Under the pieces are notes generated by a model, which made no database searches, had not been told where the DNA came from, and saw only the letters and a list, made by a program, of their open reading frames with translations. From Dongia rigui (GTDB taxonomy: Bacteria; Pseudomonadota; Alphaproteobacteria; Dongiales; Dongiaceae), in contig NZ_JAXCLX010000001.1 in NCBI RefSeq assembly GCF_034044635.1, positions 1,550,001 to 1,614,000 on the forward strand: 64,000 bases of DNA. The letters are read 5' to 3'. Positions 26,387 through 35,791 of the stretch are shown piece after piece (position 1 is the first letter of the stretch; each line of letters starts with the position of its first letter). The position numbers and the translations under genes are program-made.

Positions 26387-27541
26387 TCAGTTCGAGCTGG
26401 TGATCTCGGTTACCGTCTTCGACCACAGCTTCTGGCCGTCGCCAAGATCGCGCAGCTGCTCATATTTCAGCAACTCCGCTGGCGTGATGCCAAGATTGGG
26501 ATATTGGGCGATGAGCTTGGGGTCGAGCGCATCCATGGCCGCCTTGTTCGGCACCTTGTAGAGGATGTTCTCGGCCACCCAGCGGTGCACGTCGGGCTTC
26601 AGCACGTAGTTGATGAAGGCCTCGGCCGCTTCCTTGTTCTCGGAGGCGCTGGTCACGACCATGGTGTCGACCCACATGTCGCTGCCTTCCTTGGGCACGA
26701 CATATTTGATCTCCGGCTTCTCGGTGATGCCGTAATTGCACCAGCCATCCCAGGCCTCGACCATCACGGCCTCGCCATTGACCAGCTTGGTGTAGAAGGT
26801 GGTGTCGTCATAGGCGAGAAGGGTCTTCTTGGTCTCGATCAACTGCGCCTTGGCGGCTGCGATCTCGTCTTCTTTGACGGTGTTGACGGAATAGCCCGCG
26901 GCCAGCAGCGCCGGCATCATCAGCCAGCGATCGGTTGCGAGCATCGTGGTCTTGCCCTTGATCGCATCGGCGGGCTTTAGGAGGTCGTTCCAGGAGGTCG
27001 GCGCCTCCTTGATGATATCGCTGCGATAGCACAGGCCGGTGGTGCCCCAGGCATAGGGGACCGAGTAGTGCAGCCCCTCGTCATGGCTGAGCTTCATCGC
27101 CTCGGGGTAGAGATTGGCAAGGTTGGGGATCTTGGCATGATCGAGTTCGGCGGCGAGGCCGAGCTTATGGAGCGCCTCGCCGAACTGGCCGGAGACGAAC
27201 AGCACGTCATAGCCCTTGCCGCCGGAGGCCACGACCTTGCCCATGATTTCTTCATTGGTGGCATGGACGGTCATTTCCGCCTGGATGCCGGTCTCCTTGG
27301 TGAAATTCTCGAGCAGGTCCTTGGGCATGTACCCGTCCCAGTTCGAGATGACGATCTTCTTGCCGGCGGGCGCGGTGGCCGCCGCCTCACTGGTCACCGC
27401 CGGGGCCGCTTCGCTCGTGGCAGCCGAGGCCGCTTCGCTGGTTGCTGCGGGGGCAGCGCCCTCCGAGGCCGCTTCTTCCTTCTTCTCACCGCAGGCGCCG
27501 AGCGCCAGCATCATGGTGAGGGCCAATGTCTTCCGGATCAT
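26387..27541 (-). CDS. Lipoprotein polyamine-binding protein (PotD/PotF-like)
   Basis: A 384-residue substrate-binding protein. The signal ends in the lipobox LGAC with Cys17, so it should be lipid-anchored. An Ala/Ser/Thr/Glu linker with repeated TSEAA (about residues 25-60) joins it to the domain beginning IVISNWDGYMPKDLLENFTK, typical of PotD/PotF. WDGWCNYG and DTMVV are also family-like. It is the first gene of the minus-strand amine operon, with GGGAGG before the ATG. Polyamine is the likely ligand class; the exact ligand is unknown. Confidence 0.92.
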   Translation of the reverse strand: MIRKTLALTMMLALGACGEKKEEAASEGAAPAATSEAASAATSEAAPAVTSEAAATAPAGKKIVISNWDGYMPKDLLENFTKETGIQAEMTVHATNEEIMGKVVASGGKGYDVLFVSGQFGEALHKLGLAAELDHAKIPNLANLYPEAMKLSHDEGLHYSVPYAWGTTGLCYRSDIIKEAPTSWNDLLKPADAIKGKTTMLATDRWLMMPALLAAGYSVNTVKEDEIAAAKAQLIETKKTLLAYDDTTFYTKLVNGEAVMVEAWDGWCNYGITEKPEIKYVVPKEGSDMWVDTMVVTSASENKEAAEAFINYVLKPDVHRWVAENILYKVPNKAAMDALDPKLIAQYPNLGITPAELLKYEQLRDLGDGQKLWSKTVTEITSSN

Positions 27542-27713
27542 TTTTGACCTCCCTGTTTGGCCCGCGCGGCGCTCCCAGCACCATCGCGTGCGAGCCATCA
27601 GCATCACGGCTGGCCCCGGAGGCCGTCAATAGAAAAATGAAAAATCCATTGACTAATTTCACTGAAATGTTCTGAACTCGATCCTAGTTCAGCGAACGAG
27701 TCTCCAGTCAGGC
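27542..27713. promoter_or_regulatory. Divergent promoter region of the amine cluster with a palindrome
   Basis: This 172-base AT-richer gap separates the minus-strand transporter operon from the plus-strand regulator. TGAACT-CGATCCT-AGTTCA at 27673-27691 is a perfect 6+7+6 inverted repeat 22 bases before the regulator ATG. TTGACT at 27649-27654 could be a -35 element. The palindrome is a natural operator candidate for the XRE-cupin protein. Confidence 0.55.
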
Positions 27714-28340
27714 ATGCCAAAAGCTACCCAGAGAGCCGCCAAGGCACCGAAATCCAGCCCGGAAGCCGTGCCGGCGACCAAGATCGCCGATCTGTGGCTG
27801 GGCCAGCATTTGCGCGGCCTCCGGAAGATGCATGAGCTGTCGCTGGAACAGCTGGCCGAGCGTTGCGGCCTGTCGGTGGGGGCGCTCTCGCAGATCGAGC
27901 GCGGCATCACCTCGCCCACCATGCGCTCGCTGCGGCGCCTGTCCGAGGTCTTCAACGTGCCGATGTCGCAGCTCTTCCACGAGGGCGAATATCCGCCGGT
28001 CGAGGAGTTGGGCCGCATCGTGCGGGCGCAAGGTCGCCGGGTGCTCAGCCTCAACACCACCGGCGTGCAGAAGGAATTGCTGACGCCCGCCGTCTCGGGG
28101 GCACTTGAAATCTATCTCGTCACCATCGCGCCGGGCGGCTCGTCGGGGCCGGAGCTCTATACCCATAAGGGCGAGGAAGGCGGCTATGTGATGGCCGGCG
28201 AGATGGTGCTGGAGGTCGAAGACCGCGTCTTCACCTTGAAGACCGGCGATTCCTTCCGCTTCAAGAGCCAGACGCCGCATCGCTTCGCCAACAACACCGA
28301 TACCGAGACCACGGTGGTGTGGACGAATGTGGTGGGGTGA
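27714..28340 (+). CDS. XRE-cupin transcriptional regulator (PuuR-like)
   Basis: A 208-residue protein. A Xre helix-turn-helix spans about residues 30-85 (LGQHLRGLRKMHELSLEQLA, then LSVGALSQIERGITSPTMRS) and a C-terminal cupin spans 110-205 (HKGEEGGYVMAGEMVLEVED). Such regulators, including PuuR, repress amine catabolism and sense a metabolite with the cupin. It is divergent from the transporter operon and upstream of two amine oxidases, so it probably controls both directions through the palindrome before its start. Confidence 0.92.
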   Translation: MPKATQRAAKAPKSSPEAVPATKIADLWLGQHLRGLRKMHELSLEQLAERCGLSVGALSQIERGITSPTMRSLRRLSEVFNVPMSQLFHEGEYPPVEELGRIVRAQGRRVLSLNTTGVQKELLTPAVSGALEIYLVTIAPGGSSGPELYTHKGEEGGYVMAGEMVLEVEDRVFTLKTGDSFRFKSQTPHRFANNTDTETTVVWTNVVG

Positions 28341-28348
28341 GAAAGCGG

Positions 28349-28452
28349 CCCCTCACCCCAACCCCTCTCCCCGGAGGGGCGAGGGGCTTTATAGCGAACT
28401 CGGTGAAAACTCCCTCGCCCCGCGATAGCGAGGAGAGGGTTGGGGTGAGGGG
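28349..28452. repeat. CCCTC/GAGGG intergenic inverted repeat (copy 4)
   Basis: A complete ~104-base unit like copy 3, with centre TAGCGAACTCGGTGAAAA. It lies between the regulator and the first plus-strand amine oxidase. Confidence 0.85.
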
Positions 28453-28502
28453 CCGCACCGCGCGCTCTAGCCGAGCACAGTCGTCTTCGATAATCTCGCC
28501 CC

Positions 28503-29744
28503 ATGCAATCGACCTGTGATCTTGTCATCGTCGGCGCCGGGGCTGCGGGGCTTGCCGCGGCAGATGCTGCGGGCAAGGCCGGGCTCAATGTCGAGCTGCT
28601 GGAGGCGATGGACCGCATCGGCGGCCGTGCCTTTACCGACACCCTGAGCCTCCCAGCCCCTTTCGACCATGGCTGTCAGTGGCTGCATTCGGCCGGCATC
28701 AATCCGTTCCGGCAGGAGGCCGACAAGCGCGGCTTCCGCTACTGGACCGACCCGTTGCCGATCCGCATCCATGACGGTAACGGATGGCTGAACGATGACG
28801 CGAACCAGCGATACGCGGCCTTTTCCGATGCGACCTCAGACAAGATTGATGCAGCCGCTTTGGCCGGTGACGATGGGGCGGCGGCGGCCTTCATCGACCG
28901 GAACAATCCCTGGGCACAGCTCTTTGCACGCAATTACGCCGGCATTCTCGCCGTAGCGCCGGAGCGTTCTGCGACCTATGACAGTGGTCGCTACACCGAC
29001 ACCGACGAGGACTGGCCGGTCGAAAACGGTTATGGCGCCCTCATCGCCGCCACCTACGCGCATGTACCGGTCCACCTCAACTGCCCCGTGCAGTCGATCG
29101 ACTGGAGCGGAACAGAGATCATGGTGGGCACGACCAATGGCAAGATCCTCTGTCGCGCCGTCCTCGTGACGGTATCGATCCGGGTTTTGAAAGCCGGCCG
29201 CCTCAAATTCTTCCCGCAGCTTCCCGGCTGGAAGTGCCACGCGCTCGAGCGTATCGAGATGGGCTATGCCGAAAAGGTGGGATTCTGGCTGAAGCGCGAC
29301 CCCTGCCCCGACATCGGCATGCATTACGCCATGCTGAACGGGCCCGAAGCACCCGACGCCGCCTTCCTGGTAAAGCCCTATGGAAGACCGATGATCACCT
29401 TCTTCGCCGGCGCTGATTATGCCCGCGACCTGTTCGTTCAGGGCGAAGAGGCGGCTATCGTCGCGGCGAGAAAACTACTGGGTGATACGTTCGGGGCCGA
29501 AATTGCCGGCAATATCGCCGCGGCTAAGGCAACGCAATGGGTTGCCAATCCCTGGGTGGGCGGCGGCTATTCATCACTGAAGCCCGGCGGCGGCGAAGCG
29601 CGAGCGGATCTTGCAAAGCCCGTCGACAACCGCCTGTTCTTTGCCGGCGAAGCTACCTCGCCGGATGCCTTCACGACCGCTCATGGCGCGCGCAAGAGCG
29701 GTATCGACGCCGTCAACACCATCGTGGCGGCGTTATCCAATTGA
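28503..29744 (+). CDS. Flavin-containing amine oxidase, copy 1
   Basis: A 413-residue monoamine/polyamine-oxidase-family protein. The FAD dinucleotide motif DLVIVGAGAAGLAAADAAGK is near the N-terminus, RIGGRAFTD follows, and the C-terminal FAD block is FFAGEATSPDAFTTAHGARK. It oxidises a primary or secondary amine to an imine, releasing peroxide. It is highly similar throughout to the next gene (tandem duplication) and lies downstream of the XRE-cupin regulator. Confidence 0.92.
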   Translation: MQSTCDLVIVGAGAAGLAAADAAGKAGLNVELLEAMDRIGGRAFTDTLSLPAPFDHGCQWLHSAGINPFRQEADKRGFRYWTDPLPIRIHDGNGWLNDDANQRYAAFSDATSDKIDAAALAGDDGAAAAFIDRNNPWAQLFARNYAGILAVAPERSATYDSGRYTDTDEDWPVENGYGALIAATYAHVPVHLNCPVQSIDWSGTEIMVGTTNGKILCRAVLVTVSIRVLKAGRLKFFPQLPGWKCHALERIEMGYAEKVGFWLKRDPCPDIGMHYAMLNGPEAPDAAFLVKPYGRPMITFFAGADYARDLFVQGEEAAIVAARKLLGDTFGAEIAGNIAAAKATQWVANPWVGGGYSSLKPGGGEARADLAKPVDNRLFFAGEATSPDAFTTAHGARKSGIDAVNTIVAALSN

Positions 29745-29789
29745 AGGTCCGGACTAGCCCGCACCATCTCCCTCCGCTAATCTCACGCC

Positions 29790-31028
29790 ATGCAATCTTC
29801 ATGTGATTTGGTCATCATCGGCGCGGGTGCTGCGGGATTGGCCGCCGCGAGAGCCGCCCGCGACGCCGGGCTCAATATCGAAGTCGTCGAAGCCGCGTCG
29901 CGCATCGGCGGGCGCGGGTATACCGACCTGACCACGTTTCCGGCACCCTTCGACCTGGGTTGCCAATGGCTGCATGCCGCGACGATCAACCCCTATACCA
30001 AGGCCGCCGACCGCCTCGGCTTCCGCTACCGCAAGAGCAATTTCAACTACCGCATCCATGACGGCAAATGGTGGCTGAACGAGCGGCTTGTCGACGAATT
30101 CGGTCAGAGCCTCGCCGCCACCTATGACCGCATCGCCGCCGCGGGTGCTGCCGGAGATGACGGACCGGCGGCCCGTTCCATCGACCCGGCGGATGACTGG
30201 GCCCCCCTCTTCCGCCGCGCCTATACCGGTTACATGGCCTGGCCGCCCGAGGAGGTCTCGACCTACGACACCTCGCGCTTCCATTTCACCGATGAGGACT
30301 GGCCGGTCGAGGACGGCTATGGCGCGCTCATCGCCGCGGAAGGTGCCGATATCGAGGTCAATCTCGACTGCCCGGTGAAATCGATCGATTGGGGCAGCAA
30401 CGAGGTGATGGTCGGCACGGCGCGCGGCATGATCTTCTGCCGGGCTGTGCTGGTCACGGTGTCCATTGCCGTGCTGAAGGCCGAGCGGATCAAGTTTTTC
30501 CCGCTGCTACCGGATTGGAAGCTGGATGCGCTCGACCGCCTGCAGATGGGCCATGCGGAGAAGGCCGGCTTCTGGCTGAAGCGGGATATCTTTGCCGGCA
30601 TGGATCCGCATTTCGCCATGCTGAACTGGGAAGACGCCCCCACCGCCGGTTTCCTGTGCAAGCCCTTCGACCGGCCCATGGTGACGATGTTCGCGAGCGG
30701 CCCCTTTGCGCGCGATCTTTTCGCGCAAGGGTCCGATGCTGCCATCGCGGAGGCCAGATCCCTGCTCACCAAGGTCTTCGGCGCCGACATCCAGAAGGAG
30801 ATCGTCACCGCCTGCGCCACCAATTGGGTCAACGACCCCTATATCCTTGGCGCTTATTCGGTCCTCTCGCCCCATGGCGGCGAGGCCCGGGCGGAACTCG
30901 CACAGCCGATCGAGAACCGCGTCTTCTTTGCCGGCGAGGCCGCCTCCAGCGACGGCTTCTCGACCGCGCACGGCGCCTATAACAGCGGCATGGCGGCCGT
31001 CGATCTCATTACCAAGGCCTTGAAATAA
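29790..31028 (+). CDS. Flavin-containing amine oxidase, copy 2
   Basis: A 412-residue paralogue of the preceding protein. The FAD motif is DLVIIGAGAAGLAAARAARD, then RIGGRGYTD, and the C-terminus has FFAGEAASSDGFSTAHGAYN. The two share the block DEDWPVExGYGALIA and the SIDW segment but diverge elsewhere, suggesting an old duplication with possible substrate divergence. A 45-base gap separates them. Confidence 0.92.
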   Translation: MQSSCDLVIIGAGAAGLAAARAARDAGLNIEVVEAASRIGGRGYTDLTTFPAPFDLGCQWLHAATINPYTKAADRLGFRYRKSNFNYRIHDGKWWLNERLVDEFGQSLAATYDRIAAAGAAGDDGPAARSIDPADDWAPLFRRAYTGYMAWPPEEVSTYDTSRFHFTDEDWPVEDGYGALIAAEGADIEVNLDCPVKSIDWGSNEVMVGTARGMIFCRAVLVTVSIAVLKAERIKFFPLLPDWKLDALDRLQMGHAEKAGFWLKRDIFAGMDPHFAMLNWEDAPTAGFLCKPFDRPMVTMFASGPFARDLFAQGSDAAIAEARSLLTKVFGADIQKEIVTACATNWVNDPYILGAYSVLSPHGGEARAELAQPIENRVFFAGEAASSDGFSTAHGAYNSGMAAVDLITKALK

Positions 31029-31095
31029 GGCGGCCTTTCAAGACTCTGAGCCGTAATGCTAGAGTTCGCCCGTCCTTTCCGGGGGAAGACGGCGC

Positions 31096-33393
31096 ATGGG
31101 GTTCGTGAACAGCATCGGCAGCTTCTTCGGGCGCATCGCGCGCGCGAAATTCGGCCGTATTGAAGGCATCATCATCCCCATTGCCCTGCTGATGGCGGCG
31201 CTGACCTTGCGCACCTACGACCCGCCCATGGTTCAGCAGATGCGCAATATCGTGTTCGACAACTATCAGCGCATCACGCCGCGCCCTTATGACCCGACCG
31301 TGCCAATCCGCATCGGTGATATCGACGAAAAAAGCCTCAATATCTTTGGCCAATGGCCGTGGTCGCGCTCGCAGATGGCGCGCATCATCGATCGCCTGCG
31401 CGAGCTTGGCGCCGCCGTTGTGGCACTCGACATCATCTATGCCGAATCGGATCGCACCGCACCCGCGGCGGTCGCCAAGAACCTGCCGGATGACGGCAGC
31501 TTCGACGCAGCCAAGCAGATGCTGCTGAAACTGCCGGATCCCGACCAGGATCTCGCCCAGTCGCTGGCACAGATTCCGACGGTGGTTCCCTTCGCGGCCC
31601 TCGGTGCCGATCCGCAACGGCCGCAGATGCTTCCATTGCGCAAAGCGGGTTATGCCTTCGCGGGCGACAATCCGGATCAATTCATCGCGCCCTGGCGGTA
31701 TTGGGTGTCGTCGCTGCCGGAACTCGAAAAGACCGCCGCCGGCATCGGCTCGGTGAATGCCGACCCGGACCCGGACGGCATCATCCGCCAGGTGTCGCTG
31801 TTCCTGAAGCTGCCGGATCCGGGCAACCCGACGCCTTACTATCCGTCGATGGCCGCCGAAACGCTGCGCATCGCGCAAGGGCAGACGACCTATGCCATCA
31901 AATCCTCTGGTGCCAGCGGGGTGATATCCTTCGGCGAACACACCGGGATCTCGGTCGTGAAAATCGGCCAGGCCCTGGTGCCGACCACGCCCCAGGGCGC
32001 TGTAATTCTCTATGATTCCGGCCATCAGGCCGAGCGTTTCTTTTCGCTGGCCGATCTGATGTCGCCGGATTTCGATCCCAGCATCGTCGCTGGCCGGATC
32101 ATCTTCATCGGCAGTTCGGTCGAAGGTTTGAAGGATTACAAACCGACACCCAACGACGAGTCGATGACCGGGGTCGAGATCCATGCCCAGATTGCCGAGC
32201 AGATTTTCAGCAGCAAATATCTGCAGCGACCAGATTGGGCGGATGGATTGGAATGGGTCACCCTCACCGTTCTTGGTGCCGTTCTCACAATCCTCGCGCA
32301 GTTGCGGCGAGCACTTGTTGGCTTCGGCATAGCGGCCTTCGGCATCCTCGGATCCTTTGGCGCATCCTATTACATGTTTCAGTATCAGGGGTTCCTGCTC
32401 GACCCGCTCTATCCCGCCGGGGCTGCCTTCCTGATCTTCGTGACCGCGACGCTCATCGGTTATGTCCGCACCGAGCAGGAGAAGGCGCAGGTGCGCGGGG
32501 CGTTTTCGCTTTACCTGTCGCCGGTGCTGGTCGACCAGGTCTCAAAGAACCGCGAGCAGTTGAAGCTGGGTGGCGAGAATCGCGATCTCACTGTGATGTT
32601 CTGCGATATCCGCGGCTTCACCAAAATGTCGGAAGGCTTGGATCCACAGCAGCTGACTCATGTGATCAACCAGTTCCTCACCCCCATGACCGATATCATC
32701 CAGGCCAATGGCGGCACGATCGACAAGTATATCGGCGATTGCATCATGGCGTTCTGGAACGCCCCGCTCGACATTCCGCAGCATGAGCGCAAAGCCGTGC
32801 TGGCCGCCTATGGCATGCGCAGCGAACTGGTGCGATTGAACGAGACGCTGGCGGCAGAGGCGGCGGCGACGGGCGCCAAGAAGATCGAGATCAAGATCGG
32901 CATCGGCCTCAACACCGGCATCGCCTGCGTCGGCAATATGGGGTCGAAGCAGCGCTTCGGCTATTCGGCGCTGGGCGACACGGTCAACACCGCCTCGCGC
33001 CTGGAGAGCCTGTCACCGGCCTATTTCGTCGATCTGGTGCTGGGCGAGGAAACCGCAGCGGCGGCGCCCGATTTCGCCCTGCTGGAGCTGGATCAGGTGC
33101 GTGTCAAAGGCAAGAACGTGCCGGTGCGCATCTATACCGGTTTGGGTGATGAAAAGGTGGCGCAGTCCAACAGCTTCGTCGCCTTGAAGAGCCTGCACGA
33201 CGCGATGCTGGCGGCCTATCGCCACCAGTCCTGGTCATCGGCCAAGGCGTCGCTGGCGCTGGCACGCGAGGCGGCACCAGAATCGCTCGGCCGTTTCTAT
33301 GACATGTACGAAGCCCGCATCGCCGAATACGCCGCCAATCCGCCACCCGAAGATTGGGACGGCGTCTATGTGGCGATGACGAAGGGTGGGTAA
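31096..33393 (+). CDS. CHASE2-domain membrane adenylate/guanylate cyclase
   Basis: A 765-residue sensor cyclase. One N-terminal span (about residues 22-38) precedes a large periplasmic CHASE2 domain, followed by three close spans (about 380-460). The class III cyclase domain has the metal site TVMFCDIRGFTKMSEG, DKYIGDCIMAFWNAP and the catalytic SALGDTVNTASRLE. It should make cAMP (or cGMP) in response to an unknown external signal. A stand-alone cyclic-nucleotide-binding protein is encoded at 57308 in this window. Confidence 0.94.
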   Translation: MGFVNSIGSFFGRIARAKFGRIEGIIIPIALLMAALTLRTYDPPMVQQMRNIVFDNYQRITPRPYDPTVPIRIGDIDEKSLNIFGQWPWSRSQMARIIDRLRELGAAVVALDIIYAESDRTAPAAVAKNLPDDGSFDAAKQMLLKLPDPDQDLAQSLAQIPTVVPFAALGADPQRPQMLPLRKAGYAFAGDNPDQFIAPWRYWVSSLPELEKTAAGIGSVNADPDPDGIIRQVSLFLKLPDPGNPTPYYPSMAAETLRIAQGQTTYAIKSSGASGVISFGEHTGISVVKIGQALVPTTPQGAVILYDSGHQAERFFSLADLMSPDFDPSIVAGRIIFIGSSVEGLKDYKPTPNDESMTGVEIHAQIAEQIFSSKYLQRPDWADGLEWVTLTVLGAVLTILAQLRRALVGFGIAAFGILGSFGASYYMFQYQGFLLDPLYPAGAAFLIFVTATLIGYVRTEQEKAQVRGAFSLYLSPVLVDQVSKNREQLKLGGENRDLTVMFCDIRGFTKMSEGLDPQQLTHVINQFLTPMTDIIQANGGTIDKYIGDCIMAFWNAPLDIPQHERKAVLAAYGMRSELVRLNETLAAEAAATGAKKIEIKIGIGLNTGIACVGNMGSKQRFGYSALGDTVNTASRLESLSPAYFVDLVLGEETAAAAPDFALLELDQVRVKGKNVPVRIYTGLGDEKVAQSNSFVALKSLHDAMLAAYRHQSWSSAKASLALAREAAPESLGRFYDMYEARIAEYAANPPPEDWDGVYVAMTKGG

Positions 33394-33400
33394 ACGAAGG

Positions 33401-33534
33401 CCTCCTCGCCCCAACCCCTCTCCCCGCCGCCGACGAATGTCGGCCTTTGCCGACGGGCGGGGCGAGGGGCTTAGTGCCACACTCGGTCAGAACTCCCTCG
33501 CCCCACGAAGTGGGGAGAGGGTCGGGGTGAGGGG
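33401..33534. repeat. CCCTC/GAGGG intergenic inverted repeat (copy 5)
   Basis: A 134-base unit between the convergent cyclase and phoB genes. The left hairpin is lengthened by GCCGACGAATGTCGGC, a small inverted repeat resembling the extra segment in copy 2. It may act as a bidirectional 3' end. Confidence 0.85.
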
Positions 33535-33537
33535 TAC

Positions 33538-34287
33538 TTAATCCTCGATATCGAGGGCGTAACCGGCCGACCGCACCGTGCGGATGAGGTCGGGCAGGCC
33601 GTCGACATTGATGGCCTTGCGCAGGCGCCGGATATGGACGTCGACCGTGCGCGGCTCGACATAGATGTCGCGGCCCCAGACATGGTCGAGGAGCTGCTCG
33701 CGCGAGAAGACGCGGCCCTGGTTTTCCATCAGGAACTTCAGCAGGCGGAATTCCGTCGGCCCCAGATGCAGATCCTTGTTGTCGCGGCGGACACGGTGGG
33801 TCGCGAGATCCATTTCGAGATCGGCGTAGGTGAGGTTCTCGTCACCCGATTGCGGCCGGGCACGGCGCAGGGCCGCCTTGGCGCGGGCCATCAGCTCGGA
33901 GGGGCTGAAGGGCTTGGTCACATAATCATCGGCGCCGGTCTCGAGGCCGCGGATCTTGTCGGCTTCCTCGCCCTTAGCCGTCAGCATGATGATGGCGGCG
34001 GATTTCAAATCCGGCGTGCGGCGGATCTGGCGGCACACTTCGATGCCCGAGACCAGCGGCAGCATCCAGTCGAGGAGGATGAGGTCGGGCGTTTCTTCCC
34101 GCGCCTTCACCAGCGCTTCCTCGCCATTCATTGCCTCCACAACCCGGTAGCCTTCGGCTTCGAGGTTGTATTTGAGCAACGTCAGCAGGGCCGGTTCGTC
34201 TTCGACCACCAGCACGACGGGCTTGGCACGCCCGTCAGTTGCTGCGTCACCGCGCGGCATGTCGGCGCGGCGCGTGCGTTCAGCCAT
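33538..34287 (-). CDS. phoB: Phosphate regulon response regulator
   Basis: A 249-residue OmpR-family regulator. The receiver domain has VVLVVEDEPALL and the phosphorylatable Asp in DLILLDWMLP. The winged-helix domain has LGPTEFRLLKFLMENQGRVF and RTVDVHIRRLRKAI, as in PhoB. The start at 34287 (MAERTRRADM) overlaps the phoU stop by 8 bases; about 17 extra N-terminal residues precede the usual start. It is last in the pst-phoU-phoB operon. PhoR is not in the window. Confidence 0.93.
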   Translation of the reverse strand: MAERTRRADMPRGDAATDGRAKPVVLVVEDEPALLTLLKYNLEAEGYRVVEAMNGEEALVKAREETPDLILLDWMLPLVSGIEVCRQIRRTPDLKSAAIIMLTAKGEEADKIRGLETGADDYVTKPFSPSELMARAKAALRRARPQSGDENLTYADLEMDLATHRVRRDNKDLHLGPTEFRLLKFLMENQGRVFSREQLLDHVWGRDIYVEPRTVDVHIRRLRKAINVDGLPDLIRTVRSAGYALDIED

Positions 34288-34993
34288 GGATCGCAACATT
34301 GGTCGTATCTCCCTTGGGTCGGGTCTCGTCGATCGGCTTGCCATGCACCAGGAAATGGACCGTTTCGGCGATGTTCGTGGCGTGGTCGCCGATACGCTCG
34401 ATGTTCTTGGCAATGAACAGCAGATGGGTCGAGGCGCCGATATTGCGCGGGTCTTCCATCATATAGGTGAGCAGTTCGCGGAAGAGCGAGTTGTACATCT
34501 CGTCGATGCTCTCATCCGAGCGCCAGGCCGCGATCAGCCCTTCGGCATCGTCATTGGCATAGGCCGAGAGAACCGCGCTGATGAGCTTGATCGCCAGTTC
34601 GCCCATGCGCGGGATCGACCCCGTGGGCTTCAGCGGCGCCTGCTGGTTGAGCTGCAGCGTGCGCTTGGCAATGTTCTTGGCATAATCGCCGATGCGCTCG
34701 ATATCAGCCGAGATCTTGATGGCGGCGATGACTTCGCGGAGGTCCTTGGCCATCGGCTGGCGCAGCGCCAGGATCTTGAGCGAATCCTGGGCGACCGTCA
34801 TTTCCAGCGCATCGATGCCCTTGTCGCTTTCAATGACGCGCACCGCCTTGTCGGAATCGCGCCTGGCCAAGGCCTGGATGGCGTCGCCAAGCTGGGCTTC
34901 GGCGCGGCCGCCCATGGCGAGGATCTGGTCGCGCAAGCGCCGGAGTTCTTCGTCGAAGCTCTTGACGATGTGGTCGGTGGCTTTCTGGGGCAT
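34280..34993 (-). CDS. phoU: Phosphate signalling protein PhoU
   Basis: A 237-residue all-helical protein with the two PhoU repeats (metal-binding E/DxxxD patterns in RIGDYAKNIAKRT and RIGDHATNIAETV). It links Pst transport to PhoR/PhoB signalling. It lies 13 bases after pstB. Confidence 0.95.
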   Translation of the reverse strand: MPQKATDHIVKSFDEELRRLRDQILAMGGRAEAQLGDAIQALARRDSDKAVRVIESDKGIDALEMTVAQDSLKILALRQPMAKDLREVIAAIKISADIERIGDYAKNIAKRTLQLNQQAPLKPTGSIPRMGELAIKLISAVLSAYANDDAEGLIAAWRSDESIDEMYNSLFRELLTYMMEDPRNIGASTHLLFIAKNIERIGDHATNIAETVHFLVHGKPIDETRPKGDTTNVAIHG

Positions 34994-35006
34994 GCTGCTC
35001 TACTCC

Positions 35007-35783
35007 TCAGCCGAACCGGCCGGTGATATAGCCCTGGGTCCGCTCGTCCTTCGGGCTGGTGAAAATCTGTTCCGTATCGCCCCATTCGATCAGATGACCG
35101 AGATGGAAGAAGGCGGTCTTCTGGCTGACGCGGGCAGCCTGCTGCATCGAATGGGTCACGATGACGATGGTGAAGTTTTCCCGGAGTTCGTCAATCAATT
35201 CCTCGATCTTGGCCGTAGCGATCGGATCCAAGGCCGAACAGGGTTCGTCCATCAGGATCACTTCGGGGCTGACCGCAATGGCGCGGGCGATGCACAGACG
35301 CTGCTGCTGGCCGCCGGAAAGGCCGGTACCCGGCTGATCCAGGCGTTCCTTCACTTCGTTCCACAGACCCGCTTTTTCAAGGCTGGAGCGGACGATTTCG
35401 TCGAGCTCGCCCTTGGTGCCGGCCATGCCGTGGATGCGCGGGCCATAGGCGACGTTATCATAGATCGACTTCGGGAAGGGATTGGGCTTCTGGAACACCA
35501 TGCCGATCCGGGCCCGCAGCATGACGACATCGAGCTTCTGGTCGTAGATGTCCTGGCCATCGAGCGTGATCTCGCCGCCGACCTTGCAGCCGTCGATGAC
35601 GTCGTTCATGCGGTTGAGGCAGCGCAGGAAGGTCGATTTGCCGCAGCCCGACGGGCCGATGAGGGCGGTCACCATGCGTTCCGGCACGTCGAGATCGACG
35701 TCGAACAGGGCCTGCTTCTGACCGTAATGCACGGTCACCTTGCGGCCATGCATTTTCGCGAGTGAGGGAGAGATGGCGTTCAT
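35007..35783 (-). CDS. pstB: Phosphate ABC transporter ATPase
   Basis: A 258-residue ATPase with Walker [10 protein letters not shown], the PstB-typical [30 protein letters not shown], signature [14 protein letters not shown] and Walker [13 protein letters not shown]. It energises phosphate import and lies 8 bases after pstA. Confidence 0.97.
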   Translation of the reverse strand: MNAISPSLAKMHGRKVTVHYGQKQALFDVDLDVPERMVTALIGPSGCGKSTFLRCLNRMNDVIDGCKVGGEITLDGQDIYDQKLDVVMLRARIGMVFQKPNPFPKSIYDNVAYGPRIHGMAGTKGELDEIVRSSLEKAGLWNEVKERLDQPGTGLSGGQQQRLCIARAIAVSPEVILMDEPCSALDPIATAKIEELIDELRENFTIVIVTHSMQQAARVSQKTAFFHLGHLIEWGDTEQIFTSPKDERTQGYITGRFG

Positions 35784-35791
35784 GGCAACTC

